DNA from: Lentzea waywayandensis
Lineage (GTDB): Bacteria; Actinomycetota; Actinomycetes; Mycobacteriales; Pseudonocardiaceae
Reading direction: 5' to 3'
Assembly (NCBI RefSeq): GCF_900115955.1
Contig: NZ_FOYL01000012.1
Span: 186,001-250,000 of the forward strand
DNA: 64,000 nucleotides
This document shows positions 1 through 8,117 of the stretch, piece by piece. The translations under genes were made by a program, and so were the position numbers. Numbering within the stretch: position 1 is the stretch's first letter; each line of letters begins with the position of its first letter. The notes beneath the pieces are model-generated. The model was not told where the DNA came from, searched no databases, and saw nothing but the letters and a program-made list of their open reading frames with translations.

Positions 1-1
1 G

Positions 2-1363
2 GGCGATGATCCGGCCACGCCCGCCGAGGCGCTGGGGACCGAGCCGGCGGCGCCGGCCGACGGGGTGGCCGACACCTTTCCCGCCTCGCTGGTACAGGTC
101 GGGGTCGTCTACGAATGCGAGATCACCGAGGATCCCACGCTCTACCACGACGCCAGCGCGGTTCGGCTGTCCGGGCCACTCGACCCGGCCGCGTTGCGCA
201 GGGCACTCGACACCACCTCCGCCAGGCACGAGTTGCTCCGGGCGTGCTTCGACCTGGTCGGCCACGCCGAGCCGATGGTGCTGGTGCACCACGTCGCGCC
301 GATCCCGCTGGCCGTGCTGGACGCCCCCGCCGCCCCCGATCCGGCCGCGGCGGTCCGTGCCTGGTGGACCGGCCAGTGGCGGCGGCCGTTCGAGCTGACC
401 GCGGCGCCGCTGGTCCGGTGCCACGTGCTGAACCATCCGGACGGGACGTTCCACCTGGCACTGTCGGTGCACCACTCGGTGGTCGACGGCTGGAGCTTCG
501 CGGTGGTGATGCGGGACCTGCTGCTCGCCTACGATCGCGAGCTGGGTTCGCCGGCGCCCGCCGAACCACCGCTTGCGTCGCGCTACCGCGACTTCGTGGC
601 GCTGGAACGGCGGGCCGCCGCCAGTCCGGCGACCACCGCCTACTGGACCGAGTCGCTCGGCTCGTACCGTCACACTCCACTGTGGACGGAGAGACCCGCC
701 GGCCCGGCCACCGAGTCCACCGTGTCCGTGCCGGTGGACCCCGCGCTCGCCAACAACGCGCGGCAGCTCGCCGTGCGGCTGGAGGTACCGGTGCGCAGCG
801 TGTACCTGGCCGCCCACGTCTGGGCGCTCAGCGTGCTCCGGCACACCTCCGACGTGCTGACCGGGCTGGTCACGAACGGCCGGCCGGAGCACACCGGGGC
901 CGAGTCGGCCGTCGGGATGTTCGTCAACACGCTGCCGCTGCGGACCCGTCTGCCGGACGGGTCGTGGAGCTCGCTGGTCCGGGCGGTGTTCGCCGCCGAG
1001 CAGGCCCAGCTGCCGCACCGCCGGTTCCCGCTGGCGAAGCTGCGTGCCGTCACCGGGGTCGGGCCGCCGGAGGCGCTGTTCAACTTCGCCGACTTCCGCG
1101 TCTACGACGTGCTGGCCGGTCTGCGGAACCTGCGCGCGCACGAGTGGTGGTTCGCCGATCGCAACGAGTTCCCGCTGTCGGTCACCGTCACCAGGGAGCC
1201 GATGTCGCCGGAATGGCAGCTGGTGGTTCGGGCCGGGGCGGAGCACGGCGGGCAGGCGCTGGCGGAGACGGCGGCGGAGCTGTTCCTGGACGCGCTCGGC
1301 CGGACCGTGACCGACCCCGACGGGCGCGTGGCCCTGGGCGTGCACCCGGTGGTGGTCCCGTGA
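2..1363 (+). CDS. NRPS condensation-domain protein, 5' end outside the window
   Basis: The reading frame is open from the first base of the window, so the true start lies upstream; a GTG at 65 is possible but splits a continuous frame. The visible part is one NRPS condensation domain, which joins an upstream acyl or peptidyl chain to a downstream carrier-bound nucleophile. The active-site motif HHxxxDGW is intact (HHSVVDGW, His codons at 470-475, Asp at 485-487), and the late-core MFVNTLPLR block follows near 919. The protein ends shortly after the domain with no carrier or thioesterase. Its TGA overlaps the GTG of the next NRPS gene (GTGA), so the two are translationally coupled and probably work in one assembly line. 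What precedes the C domain (carrier, adenylation or another enzyme) cannot be seen. Confidence 0.88.
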   Translation, partial: GDDPATPAEALGTEPAAPADGVADTFPASLVQVGVVYECEITEDPTLYHDASAVRLSGPLDPAALRRALDTTSARHELLRACFDLVGHAEPMVLVHHVAPIPLAVLDAPAAPDPAAAVRAWWTGQWRRPFELTAAPLVRCHVLNHPDGTFHLALSVHHSVVDGWSFAVVMRDLLLAYDRELGSPAPAEPPLASRYRDFVALERRAAASPATTAYWTESLGSYRHTPLWTERPAGPATESTVSVPVDPALANNARQLAVRLEVPVRSVYLAAHVWALSVLRHTSDVLTGLVTNGRPEHTGAESAVGMFVNTLPLRTRLPDGSWSSLVRAVFAAEQAQLPHRRFPLAKLRAVTGVGPPEALFNFADFRVYDVLAGLRNLRAHEWWFADRNEFPLSVTVTREPMSPEWQLVVRAGAEHGGQALAETAAELFLDALGRTVTDPDGRVALGVHPVVVP

Positions 1364-4300
1364 ACGACCAGCTTGCGAGCCAGATCGCGCGGTTGACGCC
1401 GGAGCAGCGCCGGTTGCTCGAGATCGAACGCCGGCAGCGGGCGGCTCCGGCGGTGACCGAGGCGCCACTCTCACCGGCGCAGGAGCGGCTGTGGTTCCTC
1501 GACCGGCTCGACCCCGGCAGTCCCGCGCTCGCGGTGATGTTCGCGACCAGGCTGGCCGGACCGCTCGACCCGGCCGCGTTGCGACACGCGCTCGACGACG
1601 TGGTGGCCCGGCAGTCCGCGCTGCGCACGGTGTTCCACGACGACGGCGAGGGACCGCGCCAGCGGGTGCTCGACCGGGTCCGGGTGGAGCTGCCGGTCGT
1701 GACCCTGGGGCAGGACGCCGGCAGCATCGCCGAGGCGGTGGCCGGGCACGCCGGCCGCCGGTTCGACCTGACCGTCGCGGCCGTGCCGCTGTGCACGCTG
1801 GTCGAGATCGGGCCTGCCGAGCACGTGCTGCTGACCAGCGTCCACCACATCGTGTTCGACGGCTGGTCGGCCGGGGTGTTCCAGGCCGAACTCGCCGGCT
1901 GCTACGCCCGCCGCGTCGGGGAGAGCGTCGACCTGCCCGCGCTCCCTGTCCGGTTCATCGACCACACGGTGGCCGAACGGGCCGCCACGACCGGCCCGGC
2001 CCTCGCCGAGCACCTGCGGTACTGGCGTGAGCGTCTGGCCGGCGCCCCGGAACTGTCGACGGTGCCGCCCGACCTGCCCCGGCCGCGGGCACCCACCCGG
2101 ACCGGCGCCCACCTGCCGTTCGAGCTGCCCGCCGACGTCACCGATCGGCTGATCCAGGTGGCCCGGCGCGAGGACGCGAGTCTGAACAGTGCCGTGCTGG
2201 CCGTGTTCGGCGCACTGCTGCACGGGTTCACCGGCGCCGAGGACGTGCTGTTCGGGGTACCGGTGGCGCGCAGGACCCAGGTCGACGTCGAGGGGGTGAT
2301 CGGCTGCTTCGCCGACATCGTCGTGGTCCGGCTCGACCTGGCCGGTCGGCCGACCGGCCGGAACCTGGTCCGGCGGGTTCACCGGGCCGCCGGTGAGGCG
2401 TACGCCCACCAGGCCGTGCCGTTCGCCGTGGTCGTCGAGCACGCCGGAGTCGATCGCTCACCTCGGCACAACCCGCTGTTCCAGGTCATGCTCAGCGTCA
2501 ACGACGTCGTGGCCGCGGACGCGCTGACCGCCGGTGGGCTCGAGCTCACCGCCGCGGAGGTGGAGACGGGCACCACCGACTTCGACCTGTTCCTCACGAT
2601 CCGGCGCACCGCGTCCGGGTTGTCCGGCGTGCTCGGCTACAACACCGACCTGTACCTGGCCGAGACCGCGGAGCTGGTCGCCGACCGGTTCCGCACGCTG
2701 CTCACCGCGTTCGCCGACGACCCGGACCTCCCGCTGGACCGCCTGGCCGAGCCGCGCCGGCGCAAGGTGTGTCTCGCCGCGTCGTTCTCCGCCGAGCCGC
2801 TCGGCGACACCGTGCGGTTCTGGTCGGACTTCCTGCGCCTGCCGATGTCGGTCGACTTCGCCGCCTACGGACAGGTCGTCCCGCAGCTGCTCGCCGGTGA
2901 CCCGGCCGCGGACGCGACCGTCGTCCTCGTCCGGTGGGCGGACTCGCTGCGCCACCGGCCGGGCGGCTCGCCCGAGGTGGTCACCGACCTGCTCGCGGCC
3001 GTGCGTGCCTTCCGTGCCCGGTCCGGCTCGCCGCTGCTGCTCGTGATGTGCCCAGGGCCGGCCGACGACGGGCTGGACGAGAGGTTCGCCCGCGGTGTGG
3101 CCGGCATCGGCGGGGTCGAGGTGTGCTGGGCGGAGGAGTGGCAGGCCCGGCTACCGGTCGAACTGATCGACGACCCGGCCGCCGAGGAGCTCGGTCACGT
3201 GCCCTACACCGACGAGTTCTTCGCCGTGCTCGGCACGCTCGTCGTCGAGAGGCTGCGGGTGGCCTGGCGGCTGCCGGAGCCCGGTCCCGAGCGGGTCGCG
3301 TACCGCTCGGAGCACCTGGACACCGCCGCCGCGATCGCCGAGCGCGCACGGGTGACGCCGGCCCGCCCGGCCGGTGCGGGCACCGAGGTAGTCGCCCCGC
3401 GCACGCCGACCGAGGAACGACTGGTCGCGCTGTGGCGCGACTTGCTCGGCGCCGGCGAGGTCGGCGTCACCACGAGCTTCTTCGGCCTTGGCGGGCATTC
3501 GCTGCTGGCCACCCGCCTGCTGTCGCGGGTGCGCACGGAGCTCGGTGCCGGTGTCGCACTGCACCGGTTCCTGCTCGCGCCCACCATCGCCGAGCTGGCT
3601 CGCCTGGTCGACGCGGGCGAGCCGGATCGGGCACCAGAGGCGGTCATCGCGCCGGTATCGCGCGACCGGATGATCGAGGCGGCCTCGACCCAGCACCGGC
3701 TGTGGGCACTGTCCCAGTTGGACGGCCGGTCGGGGTACGGCATCACGTTCGCCGCCACGTTGCGCGGTGCACTGGACGAGGCGGCGCTGACCGCCGCGTT
3801 CGACGACGTGGTCGACCGGCACGAGGTGCTGCGGACCACGTTCGCCGAACAGGATGGGCGGCCGCTGCTGGCGATAGCCGAGCGGACGGACTGTTGGCTC
3901 ACACCGGTCGACCTGCCGGCGTCGGCCGAGGCGCTGCCGGAACTGGTGCGCACGCACGCCACGGCGGCCTACGACCTGAAGGCGGGACCGCTGTTGCGAT
4001 CCTGCCTGGTGCGCTCCGGCCCGGCCGAGCACCACCTGGTGATCGGGATGCACCACATCATCTGTGACAACCGGTCGTGGCACGTGTTCCTCGCCGACCT
4101 GTCCGCCGCATACCGGGCACGGTCGGGTGCGGGCGCGCGGCTCGAGCCACTGCCGATCCAGTTCGCCGACTACGCGGCCTGGCAGCGGGACCGGCTCGCC
4201 GGGGCGGAGGTCGCGGCCGACGTCGGCTACTGGCGGGACCTGCTGCGTGACGCGCCGACCGAGCTCGACCTCGGTGGCGGCCACATCGGGTCCGCGGGCG

Positions 4301-7300
4301 GCGTGCGTCGGCGGGAGCTGCCAGGAGAGCTCGGAGAGCGGGTCCGGCGGGCGGCGCGGGCCGCCGAGGTGACCCCGTTCGTCGTGCTGCTCACGGCCTA
4401 TGCGCTGATGCTGCACCGGGAGAGCGGGCGGGACGACCTGGTCGTCGGGGTGCCGGCGGCCGGGCGGGACCTGCCGGAGCTGGCGAACCTCATCGGGTAC
4501 TTCGCCGACCTGCTTCCGTTCCGGCTCGACCTGTCCGGCCGGCCGAGCGTCCGCCGGCTGCTGCGCCGGGTGCACGGGGCGACGCTGGCCGCCCAGCGGC
4601 ACCGGACCGCGCCGCTGGCGGCGATCGTCGACGCGGTCGGCCCGCCACGCGACCCGGCGCGGCATCCGCTGTTCCAGCACGTGCTCAACGTCGTCGAGGA
4701 ACCGACGGCCGGCCTGGACCTGCCGGGGCTCGAGGTCAGCACGCTGGACGTGCCGACCACCGGCACCGAGTTCGACCTGTTCGTGCACCTGTCCTGGCGG
4801 GACGGCCGGCTCACCGCGACCGCCGAGCACCGCGCCGGGCAGTTCGACGCCGGCCGGGTGGACGCGCTGCTCGACCGGTACGTGGCCGAGCTGGACACGC
4901 TCACCGCCGATCTCGACGCCGTCCCGTTCGGACCCGCCGAGCGGCCGTCCGGCCCGCTGGGCGTGACGATCACCGGCACCGGCTCGGTGGAACCGGTGCG
5001 GCGTGCCGCGAAGGACGCGGCCGCAGGGCTTCCGGTGCCGGTCGCGGTGCGGACCACCGCGCCGGGACGGCTGTTCCGCACTCTGCTCGACCCGGCAGGG
5101 GCGTTCGGGTCGGGCCGGCTCGGCGTCGTGGTGCTGCGCTGGCCGGACCTCCTGCCCGACGGCCCGGTCACCCTGGCCACGCGGGTGCGGGTGCTGGAGC
5201 AGGCGGTCGAGGACCTCCTCGCGGCGGTGCGGGCGCACCGTGCCTGGTCGGAGACGCCGCTGCTGCTGGTGGTCGCCGGGACCGGTGACGGGCTGGAGGA
5301 GCGGCTGGTCGCGTGGCTGCGGGACGGGCTGGCCGGACTCCCAGGAGTCGACGTGCGGACCGCGGACCGCGGCGATCAGGCGGTGGGCGCCTTGATCGTC
5401 CGGCGGTTGTGCCGGCTCGTCGGCTCGCCGGTGCGGTGGGTGGTGACCGACCGGAACGGCTGGGGGCGCGCCGAGCTCGGGCGGTTCATCCGGGAGCAGC
5501 ATCGGCACGGCCGGCGGGTCGCGCTGTGCGGGCCCAGCGCGGCTGCCGGCTCCCCTCCGGGGGATCCGGCAGCGGTCCGGCTGGTCACCGGTGACGCGGG
5601 CGCCGCACTGGCCGAGTTGGCCGGCGCCGGGCTGGCCGACCCGGCCGAATGCCTCGTTCTCACCTCTGGCGAGCCGGTCGTGCCGGGTTCGGCCGGCGCC
5701 GTGCGGCTGCCCGCGGACCCTGGCGAGCGGGGGCGGCTGCTGGCCCGGCTGTGGGCGCTCGACAGCCCGTTCGTGCCGCCGGGCGAGCACCGGACCACGA
5801 TCTCCGGTCTGCCCCTGGAGCTCGCCGGTGCGACGGTTCGGGCCGCCGCACGGCCGGGAACCGACACGGAACGGACCCTGACCGCCATCTGGGCGGAACT
5901 GCTCAGCCTCGATGTCTCCGCGATCGACGTGCACGACGACTTCTACGCGCTGGGCGGTGACTCGATGCTCGCCATCCAGGCGGTGTTCCGGACGAACGTG
6001 TCCGGCATCGCGCTGACCCCGGCGCAGTTCACCGATCGCCCGACCATCGCCGGACAGGCCGCGCTCGAGGCCCCGGTCCTCGCGGGGAGTGGCGGGCCGG
6101 ACGCCGGCGAGGTACCGCTGACACTGCCGCAGCACTGGTTTCTGGCCAACCTCGAGCCGAACCTGCCCAATCCGTCGCACTTCAACACCCCGTGTTACCT
6201 CAGCCTGCGCCGGCCGGTGCCGGCCGGAGTGCTGCGCGCCGCGGTCGAGGCGGTGGTCACTCACCACGACGCACTGCGGCTGCGGTTGTCCGCTGACCGC
6301 CGGCAGACGCACGCCGACGCCGCGGACGGCGTGGTCTTCGAGAGCCATGACCTGACCGGTTCGTCCACTGTGGACCTCGAGGAACAGGTCACCGCGCTGT
6401 GCGTGCGGGCTCAGGCAGGCCTTGGTCTCGCGACCGGTCCGCTGGTCCGCGCCGCGCATTTCGCGCTCCCGGAAGGGGAACCCGACCGTCTGCTGCTCGT
6501 CGTCCACCACTGGGTGATCGACGGGGTGTCGCGGGACGTGCTGCTGGACGACCTGCAGACCGCCTGCCACCAGCTGATGGCAGGCGAGACCGTCCGGTTG
6601 CCGCCGAAAACCACGTCGTACCAGGAATGGTCACGCAGGCTCACCGAGCACGCCGCGTCTCCCGCGCTCCTCGCCGAGCTGCCGCTGTGGCTGGCCCAGC
6701 AGGCCAGGACCGCCTCGGTCCCGCGCGACTTTCCCGACGGCAGAGCCACTTTCTCCTCACGGCTGGAAGTGGACACCTGGCTCGACGAGCGGGTCATGGC
6801 GGGGCTGCGGGACCGGTCCAGGGCCCACCACACCAACCTGGTCCCCTTGCTGGTGCACGCGGTCGGCGACGCCGTGACCGCCTGGGCCGGCGGTGCGGGA
6901 TGCGGCCTGTGGCTGTCCTCGCACGGCCGAACCGCGCCCGGAGGCAGTGGCCTGGACGTGTTCCGCACGGTCGGCTGGTTCCAGCACTTCTACCCGTTCC
7001 TGGTGCGCCAGAACGAGGACGTCGGCCAGGTGGCCGAGCGGCTGGCCGGGATACCCGACGGCGGGATCGGCTGGGGGCTCGCCCGGTACCTCTGCCCCGA
7101 CCCCGCCGTGCGGGACACGCTCGCCACGCTGCCCGTGCCGGAGATCAGCCTGAACTTCACCGGGCACTTCGACTGGACGCACAGCGAGCACGGCGGCGAG
7201 CTGTTCGAGATGTGCCACGCGCCGTACGGGCTCGAGCAGGACGAGGCCGGAGTCTGGCCGCACACCATGGATGTCATGGCCAACGTGCTGGACAACCGGC

Positions 7301-7443
7301 TGCGGCTGTGCGTCCGGTACTCGGCGAACCTGCACCGCCGGGCCACGGCCGAGCACCTGCTCGCCGAGATCGAGGACCGGGTGGTGCGCCTGTCCGGCCG
7401 GGCGGGCACCACCGAACTGTTGCCAGGGGAGGAAACCGCATGA
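1360..7443 (+). CDS. Adenylation-domain-free NRPS: C - FkbH-like - T - C - FkbH-like - T - E-type C
   Basis: The GTG start at 1360 overlaps the previous stop (2027 aa). Domains in order: condensation C1 (about 36-455, intact HHIVFDGW at 162); an FkbH-like N-terminal-type segment beginning RKVCLAASFSAEPL (about 466-637); carrier T1 (678-753, LGGHSL, Ser714); condensation C2 (772-1190, motif HHIICDN at 898 with Asn for Gly); a second FkbH-like region that includes a degraded HAD-type part (about 1200-1477); carrier T2 (LGGDSM, Ser1535); and a terminal condensation-superfamily domain of the epimerization clade (1583-2027, HHWVIDG at 1716, RTVGWF, GIGWGL and PEISLNF). I find none of the adenylation core motifs. 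FkbH proteins normally attach a glyceryl unit to a carrier, but here the HAD acid motif is missing, so these segments may be structural or docking elements. The carriers would then be loaded in trans, perhaps by the downstream dehydrogenase-like genes. The substrate is unknown. Confidence 0.85.
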   Translation: MNDQLASQIARLTPEQRRLLEIERRQRAAPAVTEAPLSPAQERLWFLDRLDPGSPALAVMFATRLAGPLDPAALRHALDDVVARQSALRTVFHDDGEGPRQRVLDRVRVELPVVTLGQDAGSIAEAVAGHAGRRFDLTVAAVPLCTLVEIGPAEHVLLTSVHHIVFDGWSAGVFQAELAGCYARRVGESVDLPALPVRFIDHTVAERAATTGPALAEHLRYWRERLAGAPELSTVPPDLPRPRAPTRTGAHLPFELPADVTDRLIQVARREDASLNSAVLAVFGALLHGFTGAEDVLFGVPVARRTQVDVEGVIGCFADIVVVRLDLAGRPTGRNLVRRVHRAAGEAYAHQAVPFAVVVEHAGVDRSPRHNPLFQVMLSVNDVVAADALTAGGLELTAAEVETGTTDFDLFLTIRRTASGLSGVLGYNTDLYLAETAELVADRFRTLLTAFADDPDLPLDRLAEPRRRKVCLAASFSAEPLGDTVRFWSDFLRLPMSVDFAAYGQVVPQLLAGDPAADATVVLVRWADSLRHRPGGSPEVVTDLLAAVRAFRARSGSPLLLVMCPGPADDGLDERFARGVAGIGGVEVCWAEEWQARLPVELIDDPAAEELGHVPYTDEFFAVLGTLVVERLRVAWRLPEPGPERVAYRSEHLDTAAAIAERARVTPARPAGAGTEVVAPRTPTEERLVALWRDLLGAGEVGVTTSFFGLGGHSLLATRLLSRVRTELGAGVALHRFLLAPTIAELARLVDAGEPDRAPEAVIAPVSRDRMIEAASTQHRLWALSQLDGRSGYGITFAATLRGALDEAALTAAFDDVVDRHEVLRTTFAEQDGRPLLAIAERTDCWLTPVDLPASAEALPELVRTHATAAYDLKAGPLLRSCLVRSGPAEHHLVIGMHHIICDNRSWHVFLADLSAAYRARSGAGARLEPLPIQFADYAAWQRDRLAGAEVAADVGYWRDLLRDAPTELDLGGGHIGSAGGVRRRELPGELGERVRRAARAAEVTPFVVLLTAYALMLHRESGRDDLVVGVPAAGRDLPELANLIGYFADLLPFRLDLSGRPSVRRLLRRVHGATLAAQRHRTAPLAAIVDAVGPPRDPARHPLFQHVLNVVEEPTAGLDLPGLEVSTLDVPTTGTEFDLFVHLSWRDGRLTATAEHRAGQFDAGRVDALLDRYVAELDTLTADLDAVPFGPAERPSGPLGVTITGTGSVEPVRRAAKDAAAGLPVPVAVRTTAPGRLFRTLLDPAGAFGSGRLGVVVLRWPDLLPDGPVTLATRVRVLEQAVEDLLAAVRAHRAWSETPLLLVVAGTGDGLEERLVAWLRDGLAGLPGVDVRTADRGDQAVGALIVRRLCRLVGSPVRWVVTDRNGWGRAELGRFIREQHRHGRRVALCGPSAAAGSPPGDPAAVRLVTGDAGAALAELAGAGLADPAECLVLTSGEPVVPGSAGAVRLPADPGERGRLLARLWALDSPFVPPGEHRTTISGLPLELAGATVRAAARPGTDTERTLTAIWAELLSLDVSAIDVHDDFYALGGDSMLAIQAVFRTNVSGIALTPAQFTDRPTIAGQAALEAPVLAGSGGPDAGEVPLTLPQHWFLANLEPNLPNPSHFNTPCYLSLRRPVPAGVLRAAVEAVVTHHDALRLRLSADRRQTHADAADGVVFESHDLTGSSTVDLEEQVTALCVRAQAGLGLATGPLVRAAHFALPEGEPDRLLLVVHHWVIDGVSRDVLLDDLQTACHQLMAGETVRLPPKTTSYQEWSRRLTEHAASPALLAELPLWLAQQARTASVPRDFPDGRATFSSRLEVDTWLDERVMAGLRDRSRAHHTNLVPLLVHAVGDAVTAWAGGAGCGLWLSSHGRTAPGGSGLDVFRTVGWFQHFYPFLVRQNEDVGQVAERLAGIPDGGIGWGLARYLCPDPAVRDTLATLPVPEISLNFTGHFDWTHSEHGGELFEMCHAPYGLEQDEAGVWPHTMDVMANVLDNRLRLCVRYSANLHRRATAEHLLAEIEDRVVRLSGRAGTTELLPGEETA

Positions 7444-8117
7444 CGACGGTCGACCGGAGTGGTGGCGTCGACTGCCTCGTGGTCGTGAACGACGAGGAGC
7501 AGTACTCGATCTGGCCGTCCGGCAGAGAGATCCCGGCCGGCTGGCGTCCGGTGGGCGTGACCGGCACCGAGGACGAGTGCGCCGCGTACGTCGACGAGGT
7601 GTGGCAGGACATCCGCCCGCTCAGTGTGCGCGCGGCCCTTGCGGTGCCGCCGCCGGTCGCGGTGCCCCCGCCGGTCGCGGTGCCGCCGCCGATCGCGGTG
7701 CCCCCGCCGGTCGCGGTGCCGTCGCGGGTCGCGGTGCCGTCGCGGGTTGCGGTGCCGTCGCGGGTTGCGGTGCCGTCGCGGGTTGCGGTGCCGTCGCGGG
7801 TTGCGGTGCCGTCGCGGGTTGCGGTGCCGTCGCCGGTCGCGGTGCCGTCGCCGGTCGCGGTGCCGCCGCCGGTCGGCGAGGCGGCGGAGGACCGGCTGGC
7901 CCAGGTGGTCGCGGACGTGCTCGGCGTCGAGCCGGCCGAGCTGACCGACGCCACCGCGGCGGTGACCGAGGCCCGGTGGACCAGCCTCAAGCACGTCGAG
8001 TTGGTCATCACGCTCGAGGACGTCTTCGGCGTGTCCTTCTCACACGCGGAGATCCGGGCCATGACCTCGCTTGCCGTCATCCGGAAGACGTTGCGTGACA
8101 AGGAGTCCTCCCGATGA
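7440..8117 (+). CDS. MbtH domain fused through a repeat linker to an acyl/peptidyl carrier domain
   Basis: The ATG overlaps the NRPS stop (ATGA); 225 aa. Residues 1-65 are a canonical MbtH-like domain with NDEEQYSIWP, PAGW and the CxxYVxxxWxDxRPxS signature including its tryptophans. Residues 68-145 are thirteen six-residue AVPxxV units. Residues about 150-225 are a four-helix carrier domain with the probable phosphopantetheine serine at Ser182 (in WTSLKHVEL). MbtH proteins bind and activate NRPS adenylation domains and are normally free-standing or fused to an A domain. A fusion to a carrier, next to an NRPS with no visible A domain, is unusual. It could serve an A domain encoded left of the window, or the MbtH fold may have been reused as a docking element. 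The carrier is a good candidate acceptor for an acyl unit made by the next three genes. The next gene overlaps its stop (ATGA at 8114). Confidence 0.88.
   Translation: MTTVDRSGGVDCLVVVNDEEQYSIWPSGREIPAGWRPVGVTGTEDECAAYVDEVWQDIRPLSVRAALAVPPPVAVPPPVAVPPPIAVPPPVAVPSRVAVPSRVAVPSRVAVPSRVAVPSRVAVPSRVAVPSPVAVPSPVAVPPPVGEAAEDRLAQVVADVLGVEPAELTDATAAVTEARWTSLKHVELVITLEDVFGVSFSHAEIRAMTSLAVIRKTLRDKESSR
7641..7874 (+). repeat. Thirteen 18-bp tandem repeats encoding the AVPxxV linker
   Basis: An in-frame minisatellite. It has four AVPPP[V/I] units, six AVPSRV units (five consecutive copies almost identical at the DNA level), two AVPSPV units and a closing AVPPPV. The period of 18 bases preserves the frame, so copy number can change by slippage without a frameshift. 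The encoded Pro/Val/Ala linker joins the MbtH and carrier domains and is probably extended and flexible. Confidence 0.95.

Noticed and set aside
3151..6570. A very long minus-strand open frame (over 1100 codons) across the NRPS gene.
   Set aside because: It is the mirror of a high-GC gene. The product is Arg/Gly/Pro/His-rich low complexity with no domain, and the plus strand has intact C and T domains in the same span.
7641..7874. Regular repeats that might suggest a CRISPR array.
   Set aside because: Units are contiguous 18-mers with no spacers and encode an in-frame protein linker.
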